From Flagellimonas sp. MMG031 (GTDB lineage: Bacteria; Bacteroidota; Bacteroidia; Flavobacteriales; Flavobacteriaceae): a stretch of 64,000 nt of DNA. The notes beneath the pieces are model-generated. The model ran no database searches. It was not told the DNA's origin and was given only the letters and a program-made list of their open reading frames with translations. Position numbers and translations under genes: made by a program. The stretch's first letter is position 1. Every line of letters starts with the position of its first letter. Of the stretch, positions 52,563-64,000 are shown piece by piece. The DNA is taken from NCBI RefSeq assembly GCF_040112705.1, contig NZ_CP157804.1, positions 312,501 to 376,500 on the forward strand, read 5' to 3'.

Positions 52563-55500
52563 ATGAAATTCATATTTTTAAAAAAGCGAAAGTTTTGGTT
52601 GCGGTTGATCATTATCTCCATTCTATTGCCCACAATGTCCTTTGGGGCTTTGTTGCTCTATATCCATAAGGCGCAAAAAGACATCATACAAGACCAGATT
52701 TCCGCGCTCAATGCACAGCACGAGGGTCGTATTGCTTTGGCTGATTCCAAATTATCCTTGTTTGGCAACTTTCCGTACATCTCCATGAAGTTGTACCATC
52801 TTCAGATTTACGAGAACAAAACCGAGTCCTCTCCATTGATTGCAGAGGTGGACAATCTCTATGTTGGCCTAAATCTTTGGGATATCGTACAAGGAAACTA
52901 CGATATTCAGTCGCTACGGGTTAAAGAGGGAGTTTTCAATCTGGTGATGCATAGCGATGGCACCAACAATCTTCAAAACGCGCTCCAAAGTGCCAGCGAA
53001 ACCGAAGAAGCCGAACCTTTCCACATACATCTGAAAAAAATCAAACTGGAAAAACTAGATATCCACAAGTTGGACGAAGCTACAAACATGGATATTGAAA
53101 CCTTTATCCATAAGGCCGATGGCGGATTCCAGTGGGGTGATGGCCTCATCAATGCACATATGGAGACCGAGTTTCTGTTAAACATCTTCGACAACGGAAA
53201 CCAGACCTATATCCATCATAAAGATTTTAAGCTCAATACCGATATCAATTTCAATGAGGAAACAGGCGTTCTTCAGATAAAGCCGTCCAGTATTACCATG
53301 GAGCATGGTGACTTTGAATTGGATGGTTCGCTGGAAACCAAAAACAACATGAACATTGACCTAAAGGTCAAGGGAACCAAACCCAATTTTGATGTGTTCA
53401 TCGCCTTTGCTCCGGATGACCTTATCCCAGTTTTGGAACGGTACAAAAACCAAGGGAACATTTACTTTAACGGCGTGTTACAAGGGCCGCTCAAGGATGG
53501 AAAGATGCCTTTTATTGAGGCTGAATTTGGTGCCAGCGAAGCCTTTCTCGAAAACACCAAGGAGCGAAAGCGCATCAACCAAATGGGATTTAATGGATAT
53601 TTCACCAACGGGGAAGATCGTAGTTTAAAAACCATGAAATTTTCCTTGGCCAATATGAATGCCAAGTTGGAGTCGGGTAATTTTTCGGGCTCCATTATGG
53701 TCGAAAACTTTGAGCAACCTGAGGTGGATATGCGATTGGATGTGGATTTCAATTTGGCATTCATGACCAAGTTTTTAAATATGACCGAGATTGAAAATGT
53801 GGCGGGTGATGTTTCCTTAAAAATGAACTTCCACGACATTATCGATCTCGATAATCCGGAAAATGCACTCAGCGACCTCAATCAGGCCTATTTTAGCGAA
53901 CTTAGAATCACCAACCTAAGTATGGTTTCATCGGAAATGCCAGCTCCCCTCAACCGACTCGATGTGCATCTTATTATGAAGGGCAAACAGGCGACTTTGG
54001 ACACCTTCAATATATCCATGGGCAATTCCGATCTTTCCATGACCGGTTATATTTCTGACTTGCCGTCCATCGTACACCATACAGAGACACCTGTAAAAGT
54101 GCATCTGGATCTTCAATCGAAAATGCTCGACCTTGCCGAATTGACGGGATACTCTGCGACAGCAAACAAGGGCATCAATGAACAGATTACCAACTTAAGT
54201 GCTGGCTTTTCCCTTGTTGCATCCGCTAAAAACTTTACGGAAACCGAGTACTTACCCAAAGGGGAGTTCTTCGTGGACAGTCTGTATGCGGAACTCAAAC
54301 ACTACCCCCACCGATTGCATGATTTTCATGCGGACGTCCTCATCGATGACAAAGATCTGAAAATAGTGGATTTTATCGGAGAGATAGACGATTCCGATTT
54401 TCACTTGAACGGATTGGTCCACGACTACCGGTTTTGGATGAAGGATACGCTCAACGGGGATGTAGACCTCGATCTCACCTTGGCATCAGACCTATTACGA
54501 CTAGAAGATTTGTTCTCATACAAGGGTGAAAATTATGTCCCTGAGGAATATCGGCATGAAGAATTTGAAAACCTGACCATGCACATCAATTCCAGTATGC
54601 ATTACAAGGATTCTGCATTGCATTCCATTGATTTGGATGTGGATGGATTGGACACCAAAATGCACCTGCATCCCATGCGGTTTCAGGATTTCAATGGCAG
54701 GATACACTACGAAGACGAGCATCTGGTCATCGAAAATCTACATGGACAAATTGGAAGAACGGTTTTTGATGTAAGCCTCAACTATTATCTAGGACAGGAT
54801 GAAAGCATCAAAAAACGCGATAATAGTTTAACGCTGAATGCCAACTATATCGATTATGACCAGCTTTTCAGTTTCAATACCGCAGCCCCAACACCAAAAA
54901 ACAACTTGGAAATCGATTCCAGCACCGTATTGAAACATGCAACGGCATTCAATATTTATGAATTGCCATTTACCGATATGCAATTTGATGTCCGTAGGGC
55001 ACTTTATCCGTAATCGAATCGATTTTAAGAATATCAACGCCAGTTTGCGCACCACAAAGGACCACTTCGTGTATGTGGATACCTTGAGCATGGAGGCTGC
55101 CGGTGGACAGTTTAATCTGTCGGGGTACTTTAACGGTAGCGACCCAAAGCAAATTTACCTGAGTCCCAACCTAACACTCAAGAATGTGGATTTGGACCAA
55201 CTGTTGTTCAAGTTTGAAAACTTTGGACAGGACCATCTGGTATCAGAAAATTTGCATGGAAAGGTTTCATCACATATTAAGGGGAAAATCAGGGTTTACC
55301 CCGATTTGGTTCCCGATCTGGACGAATCGGAAATACATATGGATGTCCAAGTGCTCAATGGGAGGTTGGTGAATTACAAACCCATGCTTATGCTGTCCGA
55401 CTATATGGGGGATAAAAACCTGAGAAATGTCCGGTTTGATACCCTTCAGAATCGTTTGGACATTACTAAAGGTAAGATGACCATTCCCGACATGACCATT

Positions 55501-55758
55501 GAATCTACCCTCGGACATATGGAGCTTTCCGGCACCCAGGATATGGAGCAAAATATCGAATATTACGTCAGAATCCCATGGAAAACGGTGAAAAGGGCAG
55601 CGGTGTATAAGTTGTTCGGCAATAAAAAGGACAAGGACTCCATTCCCACAGACGACAAAATTATTGAAGTGGACCCTACCAAGAAAATTCGCTACCTCAA
55701 CTTAAAGATCCACGGGAATATCGACGATTATAAAGTTTCTTTGGGGAAGGATAAATAG
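52563..55758 (+). pseudogene. AsmA-like envelope protein split by a frameshift
   Basis: A protein of about 1065 residues in two frames. The N-terminal part (52563 to about 54995) has one membrane helix (LIIISILLPTMSFGALLLYI) and the AsmA start pattern, with SKLSLFGNFPYISMKLYHLQI and YVGLNLWDIVQGNYDIQSL, then long repetitive beta sheet. The C-terminal part continues in the +1 frame with RNRIDFKNINASLRTTKDHFV through VDPTKKIRYLNLKIHGNIDDYKVSLG. The shift is at about 54991-54999 (one base gained or two lost). Both halves look conserved, so sequencing error or a recent mutation is likely. AsmA/TamB-type proteins act in lipid transport to the outer membrane. Confidence 0.88.
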
Positions 55759-55804
55759 TAATTTTCATTCTATCTGTCATTGTACCAATACTTGGATACC
55801 AAAA

Positions 55805-55838
55805 ACAAAAAAGCCGCTCCAATGGAGCGGCTTTTCTA
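55805..55838 (-). terminator. Terminator of atpD-atpC
   Basis: Perfect 12-base arms AAAAGCCGCTCC (55809-55820) and GGAGCGGCTTTT (55824-55835) with a 3-base loop; the minus-strand side continues TTTTTTGTTTTT. It also faces the AsmA-like gene. Confidence 0.88.
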
Positions 55839-55856
55839 TGAATGAATTCATTTATT

Positions 55857-56135
55857 TTAATCGGCTAGGACGATGACTTTATTGTCCTTCATCTCTACGG
55901 TTCCACTGCTGATAGCCAGAACAGTCTCTCCATTGCTTCCTTTGGAAAATTTATTGGCAAAGGCTTCATCAATGGTGATGTTACCTTTTACCTTAACGTT
56001 TCCAGCTTGCAATAGAGATACAACTGGAGCGTGGTTCTCCAACATCTGGAACTCACCGTTTACTCCGGGAACGGTAACTGAAGTTACGTCTCCTGAGAAT
56101 AAAGTGGCTTCGGGTGATACTATTTCTAAATACAT
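55857..56135 (-). CDS. atpC: F1 ATP synthase epsilon subunit
   Basis: Central-stalk subunit of the F1 motor, 92 residues from the ATG at 56135: MYLEIVSPEATLFSGDVTSV, then GVNGEFQMLENHAPVVSLLQ and ISSGTVEMKDNKVIVLAD. Only the N-terminal beta-sandwich is present; the C-terminal helical hairpin that inhibits ATP hydrolysis in E. coli is missing, as in many Bacteroidetes. An upstream in-frame ATG at 56150 lies inside a repeat element and is rejected. It follows atpD on the same strand; the other ATP synthase genes are not here. Confidence 0.93.
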   Translation of the reverse strand: MYLEIVSPEATLFSGDVTSVTVPGVNGEFQMLENHAPVVSLLQAGNVKVKGNITIDEAFANKFSKGSNGETVLAISSGTVEMKDNKVIVLAD

Positions 56136-56145
56136 ATTTTCTTTT

Positions 56146-56220
56146 GTCATTCCCGTGCAAACGGGAATCTTTTAACTTTGACTAAATTTCCTATGAGATT
56201 CCTGCTTTCGCAGGAATGAC
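56146..56220. repeat. REP-like long inverted repeat C between atpD and atpC
   Basis: GTCATTCCCGTGCAAACGGGAATC (56146-56169) pairs with GATTCCTGCTTTCGCAGGAATGAC (56197-56220, given in parts; imperfect), and each arm is itself a small hairpin. Its right edge abuts the atpD stop at 56222. Confidence 0.75.
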
Positions 56221-56221
56221 A

Positions 56222-57823
<1,602 letters not shown>

Positions 57824-57838
57824 TCAGCTTTTTTTTAA

Positions 57839-57874
57839 ATAAAAAAGGCGTTGGAAAACCCAACGCCTTTTTTC
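57839..57874 (-). terminator. Terminator of the 920-residue TonB receptor
   Basis: Perfect 14-base arms AAAAAAGGCGTTGG (57841-57854) and CCAACGCCTTTTTT (57859-57872) with loop AAAA. The T run on the minus strand marks the end of the receptor gene. Confidence 0.9.
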
Positions 57875-57892
57875 AATCTTTTCAACTGTAGT

Positions 57893-60655
57893 TTAGGGGT
57901 TTATGGTCCATGACAAATAGTAAATGGAACCTATAAAACCGGTACCTACGGCCGTAAAATATTCGTCTCCCAAAATATTGGACCCGCCCAGCTTAAAGAT
58001 AGACTTGATGCTTGGTACAGCATAGTTGATCTGTGCATCCAATACGGTGAATGCTGGGACAGTACCATCTGCAAAAGAGGCTTCCCAGAAATAGGTATCA
58101 CTCCAACGATAATTCACATTAAACCCGAAATTCTTGAATAGGGCCGTGTTTCCGAAAGATGCTTTGACCTTATGTCTTGGCGTGTTGAAGTTAGTTCTCA
58201 AATCTGGGAACCGTCCTTCATCGATATCCAATTCGGCAAAGGTGTAGTTGACGCCTAAATCAAAATTACCCAGTTTGGTATCTACACCAACGGTTGCTCC
58301 ATAGGAATTAACGTCCGCTTCGGAGTTGGTATAAGTTTGGTAAACCTGAAAATCCCCGTTCTGTAAAGCCAAGAGAGATAGACCTCCATCCCCTGCTTCA
58401 CCATAAAAGGGTACCGCTGTGGTGGTATTGGCCAAGAAATTACTGTAGCTGTTGTAATAACCGCTCATATCAATGGTAAACTTACCTACTTGGGCTCTAT
58501 ATCCTAACTCGTAGGCTGTAATTTCCTCTGGTTGAACCAAAGGTGTATTTACTGCTTCAGGTGCACCAGCTTGCAAGGAACTGGTGGAGTAAGCGTTTTC
58601 ATATGCCTCACGTCCCACAATTTCCACGGTAGACTGTCCAATTAAAGCCTGTCCGCTTTCACTAACGTCGAAAGTACGAACATCCCTATCCAAGTTATCG
58701 GGTGCAGAACCTACCAAAATGGCACGACCGGCATTCAACCCAATGAATAAATCTTGTGTGGTGGGGTTTCGGAAACCTTGCTGCACGGAAACCCTAATAT
58801 TATGGTTGCGTTCTTCACCCAAGGTATACGCCAACGATACTCTCGGTGAAAGAAATCCATCAAAAAACTCATTTTTATCGTAACGGGCAGAACCTGTAAA
58901 CTTCAGACGATCATCCAAAAATTTCTTCTGTACCTGAAGATAAGCACCGTATTCATTATAAGAAATTGGCCCATCTATATCGGTAAAAATAGTACCATTA
59001 GAATTCAACACATACTCTCTAAATGATCCTCCAATTTGAACATCGGCCCAATCATCAATAAGATGTGCCAAATTGTAATTTCCGTTCACGTGACGGAATT
59101 TGGTCCTATCGATAAATTTAGCTCCCGTAGTCAAGTCGCCATCATTGATCACTCTATTGAATGTACTCTCAAAAGCTGGTGTTCCCGGAATCAATCTACC
59201 TTGGTCGGCAGCTTGTCGTCCTGCAATATGTGCTTGGGCAGATGCCTCATCTGGGCTAAGGCCCGCTCCCTGAATTCCACCTAGGTAAGTTGGGATGTAA
59301 GCTCTGGCATAATCGGTAAACCATTGGGTATCCGACTTCCAGGCCCTATTAACGTTAATCGCCGCAAAACGGGTATCGTAAGCATCTCCAGAATTTTCGG
59401 AGACGATATAACCCCTAATAAAGAAGTTGTCGTTTTTGATTTCCAATTTATGTTGCTGCATGGTAAACCCCGCCACTGCGTAACGGTTGGCACCTTGATA
59501 GATAGTGGTACCACGACCAATCCTACTATTCAAGATAATCTCCAAATCATTGGCAAACGGACGGTAGTGCACAGCGAAATCCGTCTTCACACTTTCCGCA
59601 TTATAGTTCGCCAAATCGGCTTCATCATATCCTGTTCTGGAAATTAGGGCCGACCCAACGGTTCCGGAAGGAAATCCTGCGGCAGCGTCAAAATTCAGAA
59701 CTGTGGATACCTCATCACCATATACGTTCAATCCATCATAAGCCGGATTGGAACGATCGGCGCCTGGGTTGTTCAAGTCCACACGACTGTTGGCGTGCCA
59801 ATCTTCACCGGTCAATACAGAAAGGTTGGCCTTTACTGCCAATTTATCGCTAAAAGCATGGGCAGCTCGAATACCAAAATCCTTGTAAAAATTGCTTCCT
59901 GCGGCGTCTTGGGTAGTTACCCCGCCCTTGGCGTAAGCACTGATTCCTTGAAAGTCAAAAGGACTTTTACTGGTCATGAACAAGATACCGTTAAAGGCAC
60001 CTGCACCGTACAATGCGGAAGAAGCTCCCGGAAGGATTTCCACACTTTGTACATCCAATTCGGACATCCCCACCAGGTTACCCAAAACGAAGTTCAGACC
60101 CGGGGCGGTGTTATCCATTCCATCGACCAATTGCAAAAATCGGTTGTTTGCAAAGGTGGCAAAACCTCTGGTGTTGATGGACTGAAAGGTTAAACTGTTG
60201 GTGTTGATATCAACCCCTTTTAAGTTTTGAAGTCCACCATAAAACGATTCGGCCGTAGTATTCTTGATTTCCTTCAGTCCGAATCTTTCTACGGATACGG
60301 GTGATTCAAAAATACGTTCGGGCGTTCTCGAAGCGGAAATCACAATTTCGTCGAGCATGGTGTTTGCTTCGGAAAGTGTGATATTGAGTGTTTGGTTGTT
60401 TGAAGTGACATTCGCTGTGAAATCCGAGAAACCAATACTTGAAAATTGAAGTTTAAATGGGGGCACTTCACTTGTATTAAAGGTAAAATTCCCATCAAAG
60501 TCCGTAGTGGTTCCTTCCGCTTTTCCAACCAAGACCACGTTGGCCCCAGGAATGGGGGCATTGTTTTCATCAACTACCGTTCCCCTTACAGTGGTTTGGC
60601 CATAGGTGGTTGCCAAACCCAGTAGCATTAGGGAAACAAACATAAGTCTTTTCAT
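57893..60655 (-). CDS. TonB-dependent receptor with carboxypeptidase-like domain
   Basis: A 920-residue outer-membrane receptor. After a signal peptide ending ATTYGQ come a carboxypeptidase-regulatory-like beta domain (GTVVDENNAPIPGANVVLVG), a TonB-box region (TMLDEIVISASRTPERIFE), a plug (GVDINTNSLTFQSINTRGF, VEILPGASSALYGAGAFNGI) and a large barrel ending SIYYLSWTINP. The plug and the EGTTTDFDGNF strand are SusC-like, but no SusD gene follows, and the barrel is more like FecA/siderophore receptors. Substrate unknown. Single gene with its own terminator. Confidence 0.92.
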   Translation of the reverse strand: MKRLMFVSLMLLGLATTYGQTTVRGTVVDENNAPIPGANVVLVGKAEGTTTDFDGNFTFNTSEVPPFKLQFSSIGFSDFTANVTSNNQTLNITLSEANTMLDEIVISASRTPERIFESPVSVERFGLKEIKNTTAESFYGGLQNLKGVDINTNSLTFQSINTRGFATFANNRFLQLVDGMDNTAPGLNFVLGNLVGMSELDVQSVEILPGASSALYGAGAFNGILFMTSKSPFDFQGISAYAKGGVTTQDAAGSNFYKDFGIRAAHAFSDKLAVKANLSVLTGEDWHANSRVDLNNPGADRSNPAYDGLNVYGDEVSTVLNFDAAAGFPSGTVGSALISRTGYDEADLANYNAESVKTDFAVHYRPFANDLEIILNSRIGRGTTIYQGANRYAVAGFTMQQHKLEIKNDNFFIRGYIVSENSGDAYDTRFAAINVNRAWKSDTQWFTDYARAYIPTYLGGIQGAGLSPDEASAQAHIAGRQAADQGRLIPGTPAFESTFNRVINDGDLTTGAKFIDRTKFRHVNGNYNLAHLIDDWADVQIGGSFREYVLNSNGTIFTDIDGPISYNEYGAYLQVQKKFLDDRLKFTGSARYDKNEFFDGFLSPRVSLAYTLGEERNHNIRVSVQQGFRNPTTQDLFIGLNAGRAILVGSAPDNLDRDVRTFDVSESGQALIGQSTVEIVGREAYENAYSTSSLQAGAPEAVNTPLVQPEEITAYELGYRAQVGKFTIDMSGYYNSYSNFLANTTTAVPFYGEAGDGGLSLLALQNGDFQVYQTYTNSEADVNSYGATVGVDTKLGNFDLGVNYTFAELDIDEGRFPDLRTNFNTPRHKVKASFGNTALFKNFGFNVNYRWSDTYFWEASFADGTVPAFTVLDAQINYAVPSIKSIFKLGGSNILGDEYFTAVGTGFIGSIYYLSWTINP

Positions 60656-60806
60656 TTGCTATGGATTAGAGTTAATTTAGTTTTTGTGCATGTTAAGTAT
60701 CAAACGGGAAGATACATTTTTTTTTATTTCAATAATACAAATTTGAAAAAAATTATGCATGCATAATACTTTATTGGCAAAAATTCTTCCGCAAATCTAA
60801 GCAATC

Positions 60807-60838
60807 AACAAAAAAGGCGCTTTTAAAGCGCCTTTTGA
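60807..60838 (-). terminator. Terminator of glmS
   Basis: Near-perfect palindrome AAAAGGCGCTTT (60812-60823) and AAAGCGCCTTTT (60825-60836), T-rich after it on the minus strand. It lies 25 bases past the glmS stop. Confidence 0.85.
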
Positions 60839-60861
60839 TTTTGTTTTAAGTTGATATTGGA

Positions 60862-62709
60862 TTATTCCACTGTCACGGACTTCGCCAAATTCCTTGGCTG
60901 GTCCACATTGCAGCCTCGCATTACGGCGATGTGGTAGGACAATAGTTGCAACGGTATGGTCGTCAACAATGGTGATAAACTTTCTGAGGTATCCGGTACT
61001 TCTATCACATGGTCGGCAAGTTGCTTTACCGTTTCGTCCCCTTCGGTAACGATGGCAATGATGCGTCCCTTTCGGGATTTTATTTCTTGGATATTGCTCA
61101 CCACCTTTTCATAATGTCCTTTTCGGGTGGCAATCACCACAACAGGCATCTGTTCGTCGATCAAAGCGATGGGGCCGTGTTTCATTTCGGCAGCCGGGTA
61201 TCCCTCGGCATGGATATAACTGATTTCCTTCAACTTTAAGGCACCTTCCAATGCCACTGGAAAATTGTAGCCTCTTCCCAAGTACAAACAGTTGGTGGAA
61301 TCTTTGTAGGTCTCGGATATTTCTTCTACCAATGGGTTGGATAACAGTGCTTTTTCTACCTTGGTTGGTACGGCTTCCAGTTCCGCTAAATACTCATGAA
61401 ACTTGCTTTGCGAAAGGGTTCCTTTTTCTTGCGCCAATTTGAGGGCAATCAAAGTGAGCACAGTAATCTGCGTAGTGAATGCCTTGGTGGATGCCACCCC
61501 GATTTCCGGACCAGCATGTGTATAGGCACCGGCATGGGTTTCCCTAGCAATGGAAGAACCCACCACGTTGCACACCCCAAACACAAAGGCCCCTTTTTCT
61601 TTGGCCAATTTAATGGCTGCCAAGGTATCAGCCGTTTCACCGGATTGGGAAATGGCAATCAAAACATCTTTTTCCGTAATTACCGGATTTCGGTATCTGA
61701 ACTCCGAAGCGTATTCCACCTCTACAGGTATCCTCGCCAAATCCTCAAAAATATATTCGGCCACCAGACCCGCATGCCATGAAGTTCCACAGGCCACAAT
61801 AATAATTCTGTTGGCGTTTAAGAACTTTTCAAGATTTTGGTCGATTCCTGACATCTTAACGATTCCCTTATCGGCCAACAAACGGCCTCGATAGGTATCC
61901 AAAATCGCTTTGGGCTGCTCGTAGATTTCCTTCAGCATGAAATGGTCATACCCCCCTTTTTCTATTTCTTCCAGATTTAGCTGTAGTTCTAGAATATTGG
62001 GATACGCAATGGCATCGTCCTTGATTTTGCGCAGCTTGATTTCCTTTCCTATCCGAACAATCGCCATTTCCTCATCTTCTAGATAAACGGCGTTGTTGGT
62101 AAACTCAATGAAAGGGGATGCATCGGAAGCGATAAAGTACTCGTTCTCACCAATTCCAATGGCAAGTGGACTACCTAGTTTGGCCACTACTATTTCATCA
62201 GGCTTGCTCTTGTCAAAAACGGCGATGGCGTAGGCACCTACCACTTGGTTCAGTGCAATCTGCACCGCCTTTCCGAGTTTTACCCCTTCCTTTTTCTTGA
62301 CTTCTTCGATGAGATTGACCAGTACTTCGGTATCAGTATCCGACTCAAAAGTATAGCCTCTTTTTGTCAAGGCCTGTTTGATGGACTCATAGTTTTCGAT
62401 GATGCCATTGTGGATGATCACCAAGTCTCCTGAATTGGAATAATGCGGATGTGAGTTGGCATCATTGGGAACCCCGTGGGTTGCCCACCTCGTATGGCCC
62501 AATCCCAATTTTCCTTCAGTAGGAATGGTCGATTCGGCCTTATTTTTTAAATCTTCTACTTTGCCCTTGGTTTTGGACAAGTGAATATCCTTTCCATCAA
62601 AAAGAGAGATGCCTGCACTGTCGTAACCTCTGTACTCCAGTCTTTGCAGACCTTTTATAATTATCGGGTATGCTTCCCTATGACCGATGTAACCTACTAT
62701 TCCACACAT
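60862..62709 (-). CDS. glmS: Glutamine--fructose-6-phosphate aminotransferase
   Basis: Makes glucosamine-6-phosphate for peptidoglycan and lipopolysaccharide. The 615 residues comprise an N-terminal class II glutaminase with nucleophile Cys2 (MCGIVGYIGHREAYPII, GLGHTRWATHGVPNDANSHPH) and two SIS domains (CGTSWHAGLVAEYIFEDLAR, ISQSGETADTLAAIKLAKEKG, GRGYNFPVALEGALKLKEISY), ending PRNLAKSVTVE. It lies downstream of the DUF4270 gene in the order conserved in flavobacteria. No glmS ribozyme was seen. Confidence 0.98.
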   Translation of the reverse strand: MCGIVGYIGHREAYPIIIKGLQRLEYRGYDSAGISLFDGKDIHLSKTKGKVEDLKNKAESTIPTEGKLGLGHTRWATHGVPNDANSHPHYSNSGDLVIIHNGIIENYESIKQALTKRGYTFESDTDTEVLVNLIEEVKKKEGVKLGKAVQIALNQVVGAYAIAVFDKSKPDEIVVAKLGSPLAIGIGENEYFIASDASPFIEFTNNAVYLEDEEMAIVRIGKEIKLRKIKDDAIAYPNILELQLNLEEIEKGGYDHFMLKEIYEQPKAILDTYRGRLLADKGIVKMSGIDQNLEKFLNANRIIIVACGTSWHAGLVAEYIFEDLARIPVEVEYASEFRYRNPVITEKDVLIAISQSGETADTLAAIKLAKEKGAFVFGVCNVVGSSIARETHAGAYTHAGPEIGVASTKAFTTQITVLTLIALKLAQEKGTLSQSKFHEYLAELEAVPTKVEKALLSNPLVEEISETYKDSTNCLYLGRGYNFPVALEGALKLKEISYIHAEGYPAAEMKHGPIALIDEQMPVVVIATRKGHYEKVVSNIQEIKSRKGRIIAIVTEGDETVKQLADHVIEVPDTSESLSPLLTTIPLQLLSYHIAVMRGCNVDQPRNLAKSVTVE

Positions 62710-62749
62710 AAGATTGTTTTTTGTTGTTGTCCATTTGGGGGTTGGTCAT

Positions 62750-62757
62750 CAAAATTA
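62750..62757 (-). promoter_or_regulatory. Candidate -7 box of glmS
   Basis: TAATTTTG on the minus strand fits TAnnTTTG, 41 bases before the ATG. It would allow glmS expression independent of DUF4270. Confidence 0.35.
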
Positions 62758-62833
62758 ATAGGTATACGTTAAAATCATAGGTTCTGGTTCGTTAAAACGA
62801 CAAAAGTCCAAAAAACCACGATAAAGCTACCCT

Positions 62834-64000
62834 CTAATTTGCTTCTGTGTAAAAGATTTCCAATTTCAACTTCATGGCCTCCTCACTTGGAGCTAGATTG
62901 CTTCCGTAAAGGACCGTACCCAATGGGCTCATGGATGCGGCGATGGGATAATCCACCCCTTGCATATCGCTGCCCATCGCTTCTCGAAGTCCCACTAAGT
63001 TGATGTTGGGCGTAGCAGTCAGCCCCAATCTGGCATTGGCGGAATCCCGTACAATGATGTTGTTAATATGCTCCGTAATACGCACGGTATATTTTACGCC
63101 CCTATCGTTTTCCTTTTCCAACAAACCGCCATGGTTAAGAAAGTATCGCAATGGATTAGGACCTGTATTGATCGCCGGATCTTCGTTAAGTGCATCGAAA
63201 AGCGGACGATTGGTTTCTGCATTGAACAAATAAATTCGCGGTGGCTCCACTATGGTAGGGCCTACCGTTTCACGGTCCACATAAAACACCAAATTGGCCT
63301 CGTTGATCACCCAATTGTTCTGTTTGATTTCATTGATGATGGCAGACCCTCCATTCTCCAATTCATCAAAAAGACGTATCTCTGCCAAGGTGGCACCACC
63401 CTTAACATATATCCTTGACGCATTTTCGTCGCTGTCGAGGGCCCCCTCTACGTAGGGAGGCAACATTTCGTCCTCAAAAACATTTACCGCATTTCCGTTG
63501 ATTCCTCCAGCTTGTGTCCCGGACAAAAGATTGATAACGTAATCTCTTTCCGATGTGACCGTTTGCTCTGTCTCTGGGTCAAAATCATCGTAGGTATAAC
63601 TAATGGTGATATTGGCCTGGGTTAGGTCCAAAAGGAACATAAGTTCTTCCATATCGGTACCCGTTAAGTGGATGCCTCGCAAAAAGTTCCTGAAATTGGA
63701 CTGGGTCAATAACTCTGGCTGACCTTCCTTGTCCAAAATATTCTGCTGAAAGAAATCTGGATTCAGCGGTACTCGGATTCCAGGATTCAACCTATTGGTT
63801 ATTTCTTGGGATTCATCGATATCCGGAGTGTCAGGGTCGTCCTCATTGTCCCTAAAAAGCAGTTCTTCGTCACTGATGGTAACCTCACCATTAAATAATT
63901 CTTCACCAATAAAAGTAGAAAAATCTTGGTTGGAGTAGTACTCTTGAGCTTCTTGAAAGTTAGAATTGGGATCTAAGTCCCTCAAAAAATAGTTGGATTT
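62834..64000 (-). CDS. DUF4270 family lipoprotein, N-terminus outside window
   Basis: The C-terminal 388 residues of a DUF4270 protein; the frame is open to the right edge, so the lipoprotein signal lies outside. Family segments include FRNFLRGIHLTGTDMEELM, YVKGGATLAEIRLFDELE, NNWVINEANLVFYVDRE and the C-terminal MSPLGTVLYGSNLAPSEEAMKLKLEIFYTE. DUF4270 is a Bacteroidetes cell-surface family of unknown role with a beta-rich repeat architecture. glmS follows 124 bases downstream; the glycogen synthase gene often found upstream in related genomes is out of view. Confidence 0.88.
   Translation of the reverse strand, partial: KSNYFLRDLDPNSNFQEAQEYYSNQDFSTFIGEELFNGEVTISDEELLFRDNEDDPDTPDIDESQEITNRLNPGIRVPLNPDFFQQNILDKEGQPELLTQSNFRNFLRGIHLTGTDMEELMFLLDLTQANITISYTYDDFDPETEQTVTSERDYVINLLSGTQAGGINGNAVNVFEDEMLPPYVEGALDSDENASRIYVKGGATLAEIRLFDELENGGSAIINEIKQNNWVINEANLVFYVDRETVGPTIVEPPRIYLFNAETNRPLFDALNEDPAINTGPNPLRYFLNHGGLLEKENDRGVKYTVRITEHINNIIVRDSANARLGLTATPNINLVGLREAMGSDMQGVDYPIAASMSPLGTVLYGSNLAPSEEAMKLKLEIFYTEAN

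Noticed and set aside
60862..62760. glmS ribozyme in the glmS leader
   Set aside because: The leader is only about 30-40 bases from the promoter box and shows no ribozyme core; this element is known mainly from Firmicutes.

Overview
The window reads as chromosome of a marine-type Bacteroidetes bacterium of the family Flavobacteriaceae. The evidence is five TonB-dependent receptors, the gliding genes gldD and gldE next to ssb and mutY, an atpD-atpC pair standing alone, TAnnTTTG promoter boxes with no Shine-Dalgarno sites, and Bacteroidetes-only families (DUF3127, DUF4199, DUF4270, DUF4301, DUF2490). No rRNA, tRNA, CRISPR array, transposase or phage gene was seen. Most of it is core genome, with several nutrient-uptake islands.

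Layout. 1-6 kb: tag (cut by the left edge), a secreted protein, a DUF2490 barrel, aat, an SSB-tailed DUF3127 protein, a histidine kinase, a HIT protein, greA and a Rieske-like lipoprotein. 6-8.5 kb: a TonB receptor behind a clear TPP riboswitch, so probably a thiamine receptor. 8.6-13 kb: a hybrid histidine kinase convergent with an NtrC-type sigma-54 regulator, then a PepSY-like secreted protein with a candidate sigma-54 promoter. 13.4-17.1 kb: an operon of phosphopantetheinyl transferase, thiamine-binding protein, PnuC transporter, NadR-like P-loop kinase and DUF4301. 17-20.4 kb: ahcY, a DUF3332 lipoprotein and a D-threonine aldolase/D-serine dehydratase family enzyme.

20.4-26.3 kb: a phosphate-scavenging locus of TPR-LuxR regulator, a TonB receptor broken by two frameshifts, and beta-propeller phytase. 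26.4-31.4 kb: rplU-rpmA, DUF4199 and a two-gene M16 peptidase operon (one active, one probably inactive subunit). 31.4-34 kb: a likely copper-uptake operon of a small Cys-rich membrane protein and an OprC/NosA-like receptor. 34-43.3 kb: a lipoprotein, mutY-ssb-gldE-gldD, an HU protein, a 29-residue basic protein, RNase G without its zinc-link cysteines, a lipoprotein glycosidase and recX. 43.3-47.7 kb: a JmjC/cupin enzyme and a TonB receptor divergent from a MocR-type regulator whose PLP lysine is replaced. 47.9-55.8 kb: a PMT-type glycosyltransferase, DUF2007, an M61 peptidase, a GNAT enzyme and a frameshifted AsmA-like protein. 55.8-64 kb: atpD-atpC, a large TonB receptor, glmS and a DUF4270 lipoprotein cut by the right edge.

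The main theme is import of scarce nutrients (thiamine, phosphate from phytate, copper, perhaps vitamin B6). Each outer-membrane receptor sits beside a matching enzyme, regulator or riboswitch. Three imperfect long inverted repeats resembling REP elements lie between genes, and one of them supplies a false upstream start for atpC.
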